From NCBI GenBank assembly GCA_018623095.1, contig JAAZVX010000006.1, positions 1 to 34,062 on the forward strand: a stretch of 34,062 nt of DNA, given 5' to 3'. This stretch comes from Marinobacterium sp. (lineage in GTDB: Bacteria; Pseudomonadota; Gammaproteobacteria; Pseudomonadales; Balneatricaceae). Below are positions 24,973 through 33,429 of the stretch, in pieces. Numbering within the stretch: position 1 is the first letter of the stretch; the number at the start of each line of letters is the position of its first letter. The notes below the pieces were generated by a model. The model saw only the letters and a program-made list of their open reading frames with translations, did not search any database and was not told where the DNA came from. A program made the translations under genes and the position numbers.

Positions 24973-26330
24973 CAGAGTCTAGAGGTGAAACGGTTCAAGT
25001 ATTACTGGTTGATGATGATACCTACATCTTGGATTCGGCTGGGCAAACACTAGAGCTTGAAGGTCACACTGTGGTGACCTGTGACCGTGCCGATAAAGCC
25101 TTAGAAATGATCAGCCCGGGTTGGTTGGGCATCGTAGTGACCGATATCAACATGCCGGGTATGACCGGTCTAGAGCTGCAGGCTAAGATCAAAGCGATCG
25201 ATTCTGATATCCCGGTCATCATCATTACTGGGCATGGCGATATCTCTATGGCGGTGACGGCTATCCGTGATGGTGCCTATGATTTTATTGAAAAACCCTT
25301 TGCCTCTGAGTTGCTGATCGACGTTGTGCGCCGTGCGATCGAAAAACGCTCTTTGACACTTGAAAACCGAGCCCTTAAAGAGGAGCTAGCCACGCACAAT
25401 GCGGCAGGCCCGCGTCTTATCGGTTCCAGCCCGAGTATTCAACAGCTACGTAACATTGTTCGTGCGGTAGCCGATACCCCGGCCGATATCCTCATCCACG
25501 GAGAGACAGGTGCTGGTAAGGATCTTTTAGCGCGTTATATCCATGAAAACAGCAACCGTCGCGGAGCCAATTTTGTCGCGATTAACTGCGGTGCCGTTCC
25601 AGAAAACCTGATTGAGAGTGAGCTGTTTGGTCATGAGGCTGGCGCATTTACCGATGCCAAAACACGCCGAATAGGTAAGTTAGAACACGCACAAGGTGGA
25701 ACACTTTTCTTAGATGAGATCGAAAGTATGTCGATCGCTTTGCAGGTTAAATTGCTGCGTGTTTTAGAAGAGCGTGTCATTGAGCGTCTAGGTTCAAACA
25801 ACCCGATCTCATTGGATTTAAGGGTCATTGCAGCCTCTAAAGTGGATCTGCGCGAGGCCGCCGACCGAGGTGATTTCCGTGAGGATCTCTACTATAGACT
25901 GAACGTCGTTCGGGTTGACCTACCGTCACTCAGAGAGCGGCGCGAAGATATCCCACTGCTGTTTAAACACTTCGCTCTTGTGGCCTCCGGTCAATTCGGT
26001 CGTGAGGTCGAACCGTTGACCCCCGAGCAGATTCAACAGTTAGTCGCTTACGACTGGCCGGGTAACGTTCGTGAACTGCGCAATGTGGCAGAACGTTTTG
26101 TATTACTTGGTGAGCTGAATTGTGGCGACACAGGGGGTCAGAAGAGCAATCTGAACACCTCCATGAGTCTACCGGATCGAGTTGAGTATTTTGAGAAGAC
26201 CTTGATTCAAACCGAGTTAGCTCGACATGCAGGCTCGATCAAAGAGACACTGGCTGCGTTGGGACTGCCTAGAAAAACGCTGTCCGATAAAATGCGTAAA
26301 TACGGTCTTGATAAAGCGGACTACAAATAA
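24969..26330 (+). CDS. dctD: DctD-like sigma-54-dependent response regulator
   Basis: A 453-residue NtrC-class activator. The receiver domain has DDD at the N-terminus, phospho-acceptor D59 (VTDINMPG) and the KPF motif. The AAA+ domain has Walker A GETGAGKD (178-185), Walker B GGTLFLDEIE and the arginine-finger region FREDLYYRLN. The C-terminus is a Fis-type helix-turn-helix (GSIKETLAALGLPRKTLSDKMRKYG). The loop that contacts sigma-54, normally GAFTGA, reads GAFTDA here (D229). It starts at a GTG overlapping the dctB stop by four bases, with AAGGAG five bases upstream, so the pair is translationally coupled. Its family regulates C4-dicarboxylate uptake; the target promoter is outside the window. 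Confidence 0.88.
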   Translation: MTESRGETVQVLLVDDDTYILDSAGQTLELEGHTVVTCDRADKALEMISPGWLGIVVTDINMPGMTGLELQAKIKAIDSDIPVIIITGHGDISMAVTAIRDGAYDFIEKPFASELLIDVVRRAIEKRSLTLENRALKEELATHNAAGPRLIGSSPSIQQLRNIVRAVADTPADILIHGETGAGKDLLARYIHENSNRRGANFVAINCGAVPENLIESELFGHEAGAFTDAKTRRIGKLEHAQGGTLFLDEIESMSIALQVKLLRVLEERVIERLGSNNPISLDLRVIAASKVDLREAADRGDFREDLYYRLNVVRVDLPSLRERREDIPLLFKHFALVASGQFGREVEPLTPEQIQQLVAYDWPGNVRELRNVAERFVLLGELNCGDTGGQKSNLNTSMSLPDRVEYFEKTLIQTELARHAGSIKETLAALGLPRKTLSDKMRKYGLDKADYK

Positions 26331-26339
26331 CCCGTCTGT

Positions 26340-26367
26340 TTGTCAGAGCCTCTCTATTCGTTATACT
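26340..26367 (+). promoter_or_regulatory. Good sigma-70 promoter candidate before the membrane-protein gene
   Basis: TTGTCA (26340-26345) and TATACT (26362-26367) each match consensus at five of six positions, with a 16-base spacer. The site lies just after the dctD stop and 33 bases before the next start codon. It suggests the membrane protein is transcribed independently of dctBD. Confidence 0.5.
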
Positions 26368-26399
26368 TGCCCGCTCGTTTGATTATAAGGCGACTCTCT

Positions 26400-26909
26400 A
26401 TGTTAGGTTCTATTGCTGCCGTTTGGGGCATTTTGGGTGTTGTTGCTCTGTTGAGCAGTGCGATCTATCGCCTTGCGCCAATGGCTTTGGAGCTTCCGTT
26501 TGCTGAATTGGGCTTTGGTCACTGGGTGGCACTGCTTTTCTCTTTAGTGTTTATGGGGTTTGCTGAGGGTTATCGAGGCTTTCAGCAGAACTTTTCACCG
26601 CGTGCCGCCGCAAGAGCTCGTTACTTGCGTCATCATGTGACGCCTGTTCGCTTGATACTGGCACCGCTTTTTTGCATGGGATTTTTCCACACGACCAAGA
26701 AGCGCAAAATCGTTAGCTATGCACTGACCAGCTTTATCATCGTGTTGATCATTGTGGTGCACTCTATACCGCAACCCTGGCGAGGCATTGTCGATGCAGG
26801 TGTTGTACTGGGTCTGACGTGGGGAACCGTCTCGTTGCTGATCTACGGAATGAAAGCGCTAACCAAAGAGGTGTTCGATGTCTCACCAGAGACACCAGAA
26901 CACCGCTGA
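26400..26909 (+). CDS. Unrecognised multi-pass membrane protein
   Basis: A 169-residue protein that I do not recognise. Hydrophobic segments lie at about residues 3-25, 37-58, 83-99, 107-127 and 132-156, so four or five membrane spans are likely. A short cytoplasmic-type basic stretch (AAARARYLRHH) follows the second and another (TTKKRK) the third. The C-terminus is charged and probably cytoplasmic. I use the ATG at 26400, with AAGG nine bases upstream; the longer frame from a TTG at 26340 would run through a good promoter. It ends eight bases before the convergent end of ilvA. Nothing in it indicates an enzyme or transporter family. Confidence 0.8.
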   Translation: MLGSIAAVWGILGVVALLSSAIYRLAPMALELPFAELGFGHWVALLFSLVFMGFAEGYRGFQQNFSPRAAARARYLRHHVTPVRLILAPLFCMGFFHTTKKRKIVSYALTSFIIVLIIVVHSIPQPWRGIVDAGVVLGLTWGTVSLLIYGMKALTKEVFDVSPETPEHR

Positions 26910-26917
26910 TTGTTCGC

Positions 26918-28432
26918 CTAGCCTAGGAACAGTTGGTAGGCAGGGTTGTTGGTTTCATCGAACCAGATGTAGCCTAGATCGTTCAAATATTTGCGCACAT
27001 CAGCGCGCTCTTTTTTAGGTACTTCCATCCCAACTAATACTCGCCCATAAGCGGCACCGTGGTTGCGGTAATGGAACATAGAGATGTTCCAACGCCCGCC
27101 AAGCGTGTTTAGGAACTTCATTAAAGCGCCTGGTCGTTCTGGGAACTCAAATCGGAAGATGGCCTCGTCACCACAGGCGTCAGGCTTGTGACCGCCAACC
27201 ATGTAGCGAATGTGGCTCTTCGCCATTTCGTTATCGGTTAGGTCTGTGACCTCATCCAGAGCGTCGTTTAACTCGGTTAATAGCTCTTCACGGCCATCGT
27301 TGTTTTTGCGAATTTGAACACCGGCAAAAACGACGGCAGCATCGCTGTCACTATAACGGTAGTTGAATTCGGTGATGTTACGATTACCCAGTGTTTTACA
27401 GAACTGCTTAAATGCACCTGGTCGCTCTGGAATTTTAGCTGCAATTAATAACTCACGTTTTTCGCCAATCTCTGAACGCTCTGCAATGTGACGCAGACGA
27501 TCAAAATTAACATTGGCCCCCGAGTTAATCGCGATGAGTGTTTTACCTGAGCACTGTTCACGCTCTACATAGCGCTTAAGGCCAGCCACAGCCAGAGCGC
27601 CGGCCGGTTCAGAAACGGCTCGAGTATCGTCAAAGATATCTTTTACGGCTGCACATATTTCATCCACGCTGACGGTGATCACCTCATCGACATGATCTTT
27701 ACAGATATCCCAGGTGTGTTTGCCGATCTGAGCAACGGCGACACCATCAGCAAAGATGCCGACCTGTGGTAGCGTCGCTCGACGGCCTTTCTCCAGTGCC
27801 AGAGCAAGGCAAGCAGATTCATTCGATTCAACACCAATGATCTTAGTGCTGGGACGAAGATATTTTACGTAAGCCGCAACACCGGCAATCAATCCGCCAC
27901 CGCCAACCGGTACAAAGATCGCCTCAATGGGTCCCGTATGCTGGCGTAACATCTCCATAGCAACCGTGCCCTGTCCCGCAATGACATCAGGATCATCGTA
28001 CGGTGGAATGTAGGTTAAGCCTTTCTCTTCCTCAAGTTTGGCAGCATGCTGGCGCGCATCGTCAAACGCATCACCGTGCAGAACCGCTTTGCCGCCTAAA
28101 CGACGTACGTTGGTGACTTTGACCTCAGGCGTGGTTTTCGGCATCACAATGGTCGCTTTAATGCCAAGGTACTTGGCTGCATTGGCCACGCCTTGCGCAT
28201 GGTTGCCAGCCGATGCTGTGATGACACCACGTGCCTTCTCTTCATCAGACAACTGAGCCATACGGTTGTATGCACCGCGAATTTTGAACGAGTAGACAGG
28301 TTGCTCATCCTCACGCTTGAGAAGGACTTTGTTACCTGTGCGCTCGGACAAACCGGGGGCGTCGTCCAGTGCGGTTTCGACGGCTACGTCATAAACACGC
28401 GCTTCGAGAATTTTTCGTATGTATCGCTGCAT
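26918..28432 (-). CDS. ilvA: Threonine ammonia-lyase (biosynthetic threonine deaminase)
   Basis: A 504-residue PLP enzyme that converts threonine to 2-oxobutanoate, the first step of isoleucine synthesis. The PLP lysine is K50 (YSFKIRGAYNRM), with SAGNHAQGVA at 74-83 and the phosphate-binding loop PVGGGGLIAG around 175-184. Two ACT-like regulatory repeats follow: RELLIAAKIPERPGAFKQFC from about residue 330 and AIFRFEFPERPGALMKFL from about 425. This is the long, isoleucine-inhibited form, not the short catabolic TdcB. I chose the ATG at 28432 over a TTG at 28441; neither has a strong ribosome-binding site. It is divergent from rpiA across 127 bases, as in Pseudomonas and relatives where the two genes are close. 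Confidence 0.95.
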   Translation of the reverse strand: MQRYIRKILEARVYDVAVETALDDAPGLSERTGNKVLLKREDEQPVYSFKIRGAYNRMAQLSDEEKARGVITASAGNHAQGVANAAKYLGIKATIVMPKTTPEVKVTNVRRLGGKAVLHGDAFDDARQHAAKLEEEKGLTYIPPYDDPDVIAGQGTVAMEMLRQHTGPIEAIFVPVGGGGLIAGVAAYVKYLRPSTKIIGVESNESACLALALEKGRRATLPQVGIFADGVAVAQIGKHTWDICKDHVDEVITVSVDEICAAVKDIFDDTRAVSEPAGALAVAGLKRYVEREQCSGKTLIAINSGANVNFDRLRHIAERSEIGEKRELLIAAKIPERPGAFKQFCKTLGNRNITEFNYRYSDSDAAVVFAGVQIRKNNDGREELLTELNDALDEVTDLTDNEMAKSHIRYMVGGHKPDACGDEAIFRFEFPERPGALMKFLNTLGGRWNISMFHYRNHGAAYGRVLVGMEVPKKERADVRKYLNDLGYIWFDETNNPAYQLFLG

Positions 28433-28559
28433 AGTGATCAAGAGCTGTTTTGCTTAAGAAATATGGATGCAAATGGTATAGACTCACTGCTATTGCGTCT
28501 AGATAGCCAGGCAAATGGCTGCTAAAACACCCGAAAATTGACTGTTTAGAGATGAATTG

Positions 28560-29231
28560 ATGACTCAAGACGAAATGAAACAGGCGGTCGCACAAGCGGC
28601 ACTGGATTATGTACTGCCAAAATTGAAAGCGGATTCGGTGATTGGTATCGGAACCGGCTCTACGGCGAACTGCTTTATTGATGCATTGGCAGCACACAAA
28701 GGTGCATTCGAGTCGGCCGTGGCCAGCTCAGAAGCATCGGCAGAGCGTCTTCGCTCACATGGCATTGAAGTCGTTGATTTAAACTCGGTCTCAGGCATCG
28801 AAGTCTACGTCGATGGCGCTGATGAGTTCGATCCACACCTCAACCTTGTGAAAGGCGGTGGTGGTGCGTTGACTCGTGAAAAGATTGTGGCTGCTGCGTC
28901 TAAAGAGTTTGTTTGTATTGTCGACCAGACCAAACAGGTCGATGTGTTGGGCGCCTTCCCGCTACCAGTAGAGGTGATTCCGATGGCGCGCTCTTACGTG
29001 GCACGCGAACTGGCTAAACTCGGTGTCCAGCCTGAATATCGCCAAGGTTTTGTGACCGATAATGGCAACATCATCTTGGATGTCCACGATATGGAGATCC
29101 TAAACCCTAAAGGTCTTGAGCGTGAATTGAACGATTTGGTCGGTGTTGTGACCAATGGCCTTTTTGCGTTGCGCCCTGCGGATATTGTTCTTATGGCGAC
29201 GCCGGACGGTGTCGAGACACTGACGGTTTAA
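28560..29231 (+). CDS. rpiA: Ribose-5-phosphate isomerase A
   Basis: A 223-residue cytoplasmic enzyme that interconverts ribose 5-phosphate and ribulose 5-phosphate. The phosphate loop [15 protein letters not shown] is at about 29-43, [24 protein letters not shown] in the middle holds the catalytic acid and lysine residues, and the C-terminal [17 protein letters not shown] is typical of RpiA. The ATG at 28560 directly follows an in-frame TTG and gives the normal N-terminus [11 protein letters not shown]. It joins the pentose phosphate pathway into which the polyol cluster also feeds, though the two loci are 15 kb apart. A strong terminator follows. Confidence 0.96.
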   Translation: MTQDEMKQAVAQAALDYVLPKLKADSVIGIGTGSTANCFIDALAAHKGAFESAVASSEASAERLRSHGIEVVDLNSVSGIEVYVDGADEFDPHLNLVKGGGGALTREKIVAAASKEFVCIVDQTKQVDVLGAFPLPVEVIPMARSYVARELAKLGVQPEYRQGFVTDNGNIILDVHDMEILNPKGLERELNDLVGVVTNGLFALRPADIVLMATPDGVETLTV

Positions 29232-29250
29232 ATCGGAAAAGTGCAGACAC

Positions 29251-29278
29251 AAAAAAGGAGCCATTAGGCTCCTTTTTT
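29251..29278. terminator. Bidirectional rho-independent terminator
   Basis: A perfect stem, GGAGCC (29257-29262) with GGCTCC (29267-29272), surrounds an ATTA loop and is flanked by six A on the left and six T on the right. It therefore works in both directions. It ends rpiA on the plus strand and the small membrane-protein gene on the minus strand. Confidence 0.95.
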
Positions 29279-29292
29279 ATTGGTTGAGTGGT

Positions 29293-29415
29293 TTACCACT
29301 GAACAACCTGAGTAAGTACGATGCTAACTGGCATTGTGATCCAAGCAAGAGCAACTAGGTTGATTGCAATCCAGCCCCAGCCAGATTTGTCACGGAAGTT
29401 TTCGTCGTGTGCCAT
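29293..29415 (-). CDS. Small single-pass membrane protein (40 aa), unrecognised
   Basis: A 40-codon open frame that I translated by hand. It begins MAHDENFRDKSGWGWIAINL and ends TQVVQW. Residues 1-12 are polar and charged; residues 13-37 form one hydrophobic, tryptophan-rich membrane segment. A GAGGG ribosome-binding site lies nine bases before the ATG, and a strong terminator begins 14 bases after the stop. Codons such as GTT, CTA, ACT and GAC/AAC resemble those of the highly expressed binding-protein gene at 7454. An FNR-like palindrome lies immediately upstream. It follows ybbP on the same strand by 105 bases. I do not recognise a family. It could be a small accessory subunit of a membrane complex, but that is only a guess. 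Confidence 0.72.
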   Translation of the reverse strand: MAHDENFRDKSGWGWIAINLVALAWITMPVSIVLTQVVQW

Positions 29416-29426
29416 GGTCTTAAACC

Positions 29427-29458
29427 CTCAAATTTGTTGACGTAGATCAAAATTTGAG
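29427..29458. promoter_or_regulatory. FNR/ANR-type box inside a longer palindrome
   Basis: TTGACGTAGATCAA (29437-29450) matches the FNR consensus TTGAT-N4-ATCAA at nine of ten fixed positions. It is nested in a wider interrupted palindrome with arms CTCAAATTT (29427-29435) and AAATTTGAG (29450-29458). The only gene it can serve is the small minus-strand one, whose ATG is 28 bases from the box centre. That is too close for classical activation at -41.5, so repression by an FNR/ANR/CRP-family protein is more likely. A TAGAAT -10-like hexamer (minus strand, about 29467 to 29462) just upstream of it fits this. Control by oxygen is inferred. Confidence 0.5.
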
Positions 29459-29520
29459 CGAATTCTACACATCTTTAATCAAAAATAACACTACTCTAAT
29501 AGTGGAATTAAACCTTGTGG

Positions 29521-31998
29521 TTACCCATTGTTTTTAAGAATGGCATAGCACTGCTCTATCTTAAGTGGAGCACGCAACAGACTGGCTATCGCAATAAACG
29601 CGAAGCTGGCCAGTGCTGGCAGAGTGAACCACAGCTCCCAGTGAGCAGAGAGCGGTATCTTCAACAAAAACTCATTCATTGCCGCCAAAGTGATCTCTGC
29701 ACTGAACACAGCGAGTGAGCCACAGACCAGTCCCAGCAGACCAAACTCTAAGAGATCAAGGTGTTTAGTCTCAGTCGCTCTTGCTCCTAGAGTTTGCAGC
29801 AGAGCTACCTCGGTTTTACGCTGTTCTAAAGCTTGGAGCAGAGTGATAGTGACCAAAATAAGTCCGGTCGCCAGTGTCATGATTAAAACAAAGGCCGAGC
29901 TTTCCGCCAGCCGTTCTAGCCAACCGGCGAGTTGTTTCATCAGTTGATCGATGTCGATCAGAGTTAATGATGGAAATTCACGCAACAACTCGTTTGCTTG
30001 TGCTTTGCGCTCCTCAGCCAGTTTGAAACTGGTAATCCAAGTGCCTGGGTAAGATTGCAGTGCTGCAGGCGAGAAAATGACGTAGAAATTGGGCTGGAAA
30101 GATTCCCACTTCACCTCTCGTACACTGGTAATGACACCGCTGACGGGTTGTCCTCCGACGTCAAAACCTAATCTGTCGCCCAACTCCAATCCCAGATCCT
30201 CCAGCATGTCCCGCTCGATTGAGATTTGGTGATCGTTCGATTCTGGATCCCACCACTCACCTTGAATGATTTGATTTTGAACGGGTGGTTGCTCACGCCA
30301 GGTCAGGTTTAATTCACGGCGCAGAGAGTTATCCTTTAACTGCTCTTCGTTTAACTGAGGTCTGATCGGCGCATCGTTTAGATCCACTAATCGTCCACGT
30401 ATCATCGGGTAGAGTTCGGTATCAATCTCTCGATCAGCCAAGAACTGATCGACTCCCGGCTTTTGCCACTCCTGGATGTTAATTAAAAAGTAGTTTGGGA
30501 CATCCTCTGGGAATTGCGCTTGCCACTCTTTGACTAGATCCTGACGAGCTACCCAGATCACGCTCAGTAACATCAGCAATAGCACCATGACACCCGCTTG
30601 AAGCCGATGCCATTTACGTTGTTGGCGCAAACGCATGATCAGCAAACGTCCAAGTGCTAGGCGGTTTGCTAAAAAATGCCCAAGGCTATGAAGAATCAGC
30701 TGTGCCAACCAGCCAAACAGAAGACCGCTGATACCGAGCATGACCAGTAACACCGCCGCGGCAGCTGGTGCCGCCAAAAATAGCAGCAATACCGCGCTAA
30801 GAAGGACTAAACTCACGGCATAAAGTCCCCAGCTCGCTTTCTGGGTGGTGCTGCTCTGGTCGCTTCTGAGCAGTTGAGCAACCGGCACCTTAGCCTGTTC
30901 CAGGGCGGGAGGCATGCCAAGTAACAGCAGCATCGCATAGCCCAACGCAGGACCGATGATGTAGCTACTCCACTGGGCATTAGGCAGTGCTTGCGGCAGC
31001 AGACCCGATAACCACAGATCAGCTAAGCTAGCCAGAAGGGCGCCTGCCGTTCCGCCAAGCAAAGCAATGACGGTAGCGGCTATACCGAGCTGCCAAAAAT
31101 AGAGGGTAACCAGTGCCTTAGGTGTAAGACCCATGCTTAGAAAGAGGGCGCTTCGACTCTGTTGTGCATGACCAAAGCGGCGTAGTGCCAACAGAATGGT
31201 CAGTGATGCCAGCAATAGAGTTGTCAGTGAACTCAGGCGAACATAAGAGAGACCGTTAGCCAGTGCATTGCCGGTGACCGGTTGATCGTTGATCAGTGAC
31301 AGTATCCGCTCGTGGCTCTCTAATGTTGGTTTTAACTGCGTTTCAAAGGATTTTAGCGCACTATTTTCACCGCTAATGAGTAGACGAAACTCAGCTCTAG
31401 AACCAGGTCCAAGCACCGCGCTCTTCTCTAGGTCTTGCTTATTCACCAGTAGATGAGGGTTCAATGTATTGAAACCGCTGCCTCTATCGGGCGACTGTTT
31501 CAGTGTGGCTGTTAGCACCAGATCGGCATAACCAAATTGCAGTGTATCGCCTATCGAGAGCCCCAGCTGATCAATAATACGCTCCTCTGCCCATGCCGTT
31601 CCGGGCTCCGGTACGGTGGCTGACATAGGTGGGTCAGTAATGACCTCGCCCCTAAGTGGGTAAGGTGCCGTGATCACTTTAGCTGAACTTAGAATCAAAT
31701 TGTCGCCAGCACCAACCATGGTTGGAAATTGAATAACCTGAGTGGTGGTTAACCCGAGCTCTTTAGCCAATTCTGTGCGTTGTTCGTGAATAGGGCGACT
31801 GGATCGAACGACTAGATCGGCTCCTAACACCGACGCGCTCTCTCTTAGTAATCCACTCTCTAAACGATCACTGACAATCGATAGGAAACTGGTGAGGGTA
31901 ACGGCGAGCAGAGCAGCAAATATTAAGACGCGCCACTCAATGGTTCGCAGTTGCATCCATAGCTGGCGCCTTGCGATACGAGGAATGGCAGAACTCAT
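29521..31998 (-). CDS. ybbP: ABC transporter permease, YbbP type (FtsX-like)
   Basis: An 825-residue inner-membrane protein with about ten membrane segments. TM1 is near residues 20-40, and a large periplasmic MacB/FtsX-type domain follows. A central block of membrane segments comes next, then a second periplasmic domain and three C-terminal segments carrying FtsX-like sequence (LILVTITLLQALEQRKTEVALLQTLGA). The ATG at 31998 overlaps the ybbA stop as ATGA, with GAGGAG five bases upstream; a longer upstream frame inside ybbA is not credible. With YbbA it forms an ABC complex, and the pair stands opposite tesA just as in E. coli. The substrate is unproven; lipoprotein or hydrophobic-compound handling is often suggested from kinship to LolCDE. 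Confidence 0.9.
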   Translation of the reverse strand: MSSAIPRIARRQLWMQLRTIEWRVLIFAALLAVTLTSFLSIVSDRLESGLLRESASVLGADLVVRSSRPIHEQRTELAKELGLTTTQVIQFPTMVGAGDNLILSSAKVITAPYPLRGEVITDPPMSATVPEPGTAWAEERIIDQLGLSIGDTLQFGYADLVLTATLKQSPDRGSGFNTLNPHLLVNKQDLEKSAVLGPGSRAEFRLLISGENSALKSFETQLKPTLESHERILSLINDQPVTGNALANGLSYVRLSSLTTLLLASLTILLALRRFGHAQQSRSALFLSMGLTPKALVTLYFWQLGIAATVIALLGGTAGALLASLADLWLSGLLPQALPNAQWSSYIIGPALGYAMLLLLGMPPALEQAKVPVAQLLRSDQSSTTQKASWGLYAVSLVLLSAVLLLFLAAPAAAAVLLVMLGISGLLFGWLAQLILHSLGHFLANRLALGRLLIMRLRQQRKWHRLQAGVMVLLLMLLSVIWVARQDLVKEWQAQFPEDVPNYFLINIQEWQKPGVDQFLADREIDTELYPMIRGRLVDLNDAPIRPQLNEEQLKDNSLRRELNLTWREQPPVQNQIIQGEWWDPESNDHQISIERDMLEDLGLELGDRLGFDVGGQPVSGVITSVREVKWESFQPNFYVIFSPAALQSYPGTWITSFKLAEERKAQANELLREFPSLTLIDIDQLMKQLAGWLERLAESSAFVLIMTLATGLILVTITLLQALEQRKTEVALLQTLGARATETKHLDLLEFGLLGLVCGSLAVFSAEITLAAMNEFLLKIPLSAHWELWFTLPALASFAFIAIASLLRAPLKIEQCYAILKNNG

Positions 31999-32678
31999 GA
32001 CAACTCCTCGATCGCCCCGTTGCTTAATTGAATTCGACGCTGACACCGTTTAGCCAGTTCAAGATCATGTGTAATTAGGATCAGTGTTGTGCCCTGTTGT
32101 TCGTTCAAGGAGAAGAGCTGTTCGACGATCTGCTGGCCGGTCGCTTCGTCTAGGTTGCCGGTAGGTTCATCGGCAAAGAGCAGGGCTGGGTTGCCGGCAA
32201 AGGCACGGGCTATCGCAACACGCTGCTGCTCGCCGCCGGAGAGTTGTGACGGGTAGTGATCCGTTCGATCGCCTAACCCTACATTCCTTAGCCACTCAGA
32301 TGCCTTTGATTCAGCCCCAGCTTGCTGGCGAATCTCAAGGGGTAGGGCAACGTTATCCTGGGCGGTGAGTTCTGGGAGCAGATGAAAGGATTGGAAAATA
32401 AAGGCGATTTTATCGGCTCTGAGTTTGGCGCGTTCTGCATCTGTTAGTGATTCTAACGGTTTTCCTTCAAACTCGACTGTGCCTGAAGTTGCCGTATCCA
32501 AACCGGCCAGAAGACTGAGGAGAGTCGACTTGCCGGCACCCGATTTACCGATGATGGCGATGGTTTCACCGGCATGAATGGTTAAGTTGAGATTGACGAA
32601 CAGATCCAGTGTTCCGCTTCCGGTCTTAAACTGTTTACCCAGTTGCTTTGCTTCTAGTAGAACGGAGCCGCTAGTCAT
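31995..32678 (-). CDS. ybbA: ABC transporter ATP-binding protein, YbbA type (LolD-like)
   Basis: A 227-residue ATPase of the LolD/MacB class. It has Walker [10 protein letters not shown], the Q-loop [24 protein letters not shown], the signature [14 protein letters not shown], Walker [13 protein letters not shown] and the switch histidine ILITHD. The LolD-like sequence alone would be ambiguous, but pairing with a large FtsX-like permease and divergence from tesA identify it as YbbA. AGAGGA lies four bases before the ATG. It is the first gene of the ybbA-ybbP operon, and its stop overlaps the ybbP start by four bases. Confidence 0.92.
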   Translation of the reverse strand: MTSGSVLLEAKQLGKQFKTGSGTLDLFVNLNLTIHAGETIAIIGKSGAGKSTLLSLLAGLDTATSGTVEFEGKPLESLTDAERAKLRADKIAFIFQSFHLLPELTAQDNVALPLEIRQQAGAESKASEWLRNVGLGDRTDHYPSQLSGGEQQRVAIARAFAGNPALLFADEPTGNLDEATGQQIVEQLFSLNEQQGTTLILITHDLELAKRCQRRIQLSNGAIEELS

Positions 32679-32772
32679 GTTGTCCTCTTAATGATCCAAT
32701 AGTCTTCAGTTATCCTTACGACTGTTATGAATATTAGGTTCGTTTTGTCGTTTTTAAAGGTTCGAAGTCGTT

Positions 32773-33381
32773 ATGTTTAAATATGTTATCTTTCGGTTAC
32801 TCATCGCGTTTTCGTTGTCACTGCCAGTTAAAGCCGCTGATGTACTAGTACTCGGTGACAGTCTCTCGGCCGGTTATGGGCTGACACCGGGTGAAGGGTG
32901 GGTGGAGTTGATGGAACAACGAATCGAAGCATTCGACCTAACGCTACTCAATGCCAGTGTCAGTGGAGAAACAACAGCGGGGGGACTTGCGCGTCTCCCA
33001 GATCTGTTAGAGCTGCACAAGCCAAAGTGGGTCTTGCTTGAGTTAGGCGCCAATGATGGCTTACGCGGTACCCCTTTGAATATTATTCAAACCAATCTTG
33101 AAGCCTTGGCCGGTAAGATTAACGAGTCAGGTGCAAAGTTGGTTGTCATTGGTATTCAGTTACCGCCTAACTATGGACCAAGATACACTCGCGCTTTTTT
33201 TAATCTGTTCCCCGAACTTGCTGAGACCTTTGATGCACCACTTGTGCCTTTCCTTTTAGAAGGAGTGGCGACGGATTGGGATCTAATGCAGTCAGATGGC
33301 TTACACCCCAAGGCGGTGGCTCAGCCGATCATTCTTGAGACGGTGATGAAAGTGGTGGGGCCCGAGATAGGCGTGCAGTAG
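32773..33381 (+). CDS. tesA: Periplasmic SGNH hydrolase: thioesterase I / arylesterase / lysophospholipase
   Basis: A 202-residue secreted esterase. Residues 1-21 are a signal peptide (hydrophobic core FRLLIAFSLSL, cleaved near VKA). The GDSL block VLGDSLSAGYG holds nucleophile S30, followed by the oxyanion residues (SGETTAGG and LGANDGLRG) and the catalytic Asp-His pair in SDGLHPKA. All four SGNH blocks are intact, and the size is that of E. coli TesA. It hydrolyses acyl thioesters, esters and lysophospholipids in the periplasm. It is divergent from ybbA across 94 bases, the same arrangement as tesA-ybbAP in E. coli. Its ribosome-binding site is weak. A shared terminator follows. Confidence 0.94.
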   Translation: MFKYVIFRLLIAFSLSLPVKAADVLVLGDSLSAGYGLTPGEGWVELMEQRIEAFDLTLLNASVSGETTAGGLARLPDLLELHKPKWVLLELGANDGLRGTPLNIIQTNLEALAGKINESGAKLVVIGIQLPPNYGPRYTRAFFNLFPELAETFDAPLVPFLLEGVATDWDLMQSDGLHPKAVAQPIILETVMKVVGPEIGVQ

Positions 33382-33386
33382 ACAAT

Positions 33387-33413
33387 AAAAAAGAGAGCCG
33401 AAGCTCTCTTTTT
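33387..33413. terminator. Bidirectional terminator between tesA and sodB
   Basis: The stem GAGAGC (33393-33398) and GCTCTC (33403-33408) surrounds a CGAA tetraloop, with a six-A run on the left and five T on the right. It can end transcripts from both convergent genes. It starts six bases after the tesA stop and ends 16 bases before the sodB stop. Confidence 0.93.
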
Positions 33414-33429
33414 AAAGTTTGGCTTTCGA

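Noticed and set aside
26905-26935. Palindromic CCTAG/CTAGG between the membrane-protein gene and ilvA
   Set aside because: The arms are separated by a single base and there is no T-run; it cannot form a normal hairpin and is probably coincidental.
28464-28526. Leucine-rich 20-codon leader-like frame upstream of rpiA
   Set aside because: It is on the rpiA strand, not the ilvA strand, has no ribosome-binding site and no attenuator hairpin, so a leader-peptide role for ilvA is not supported.
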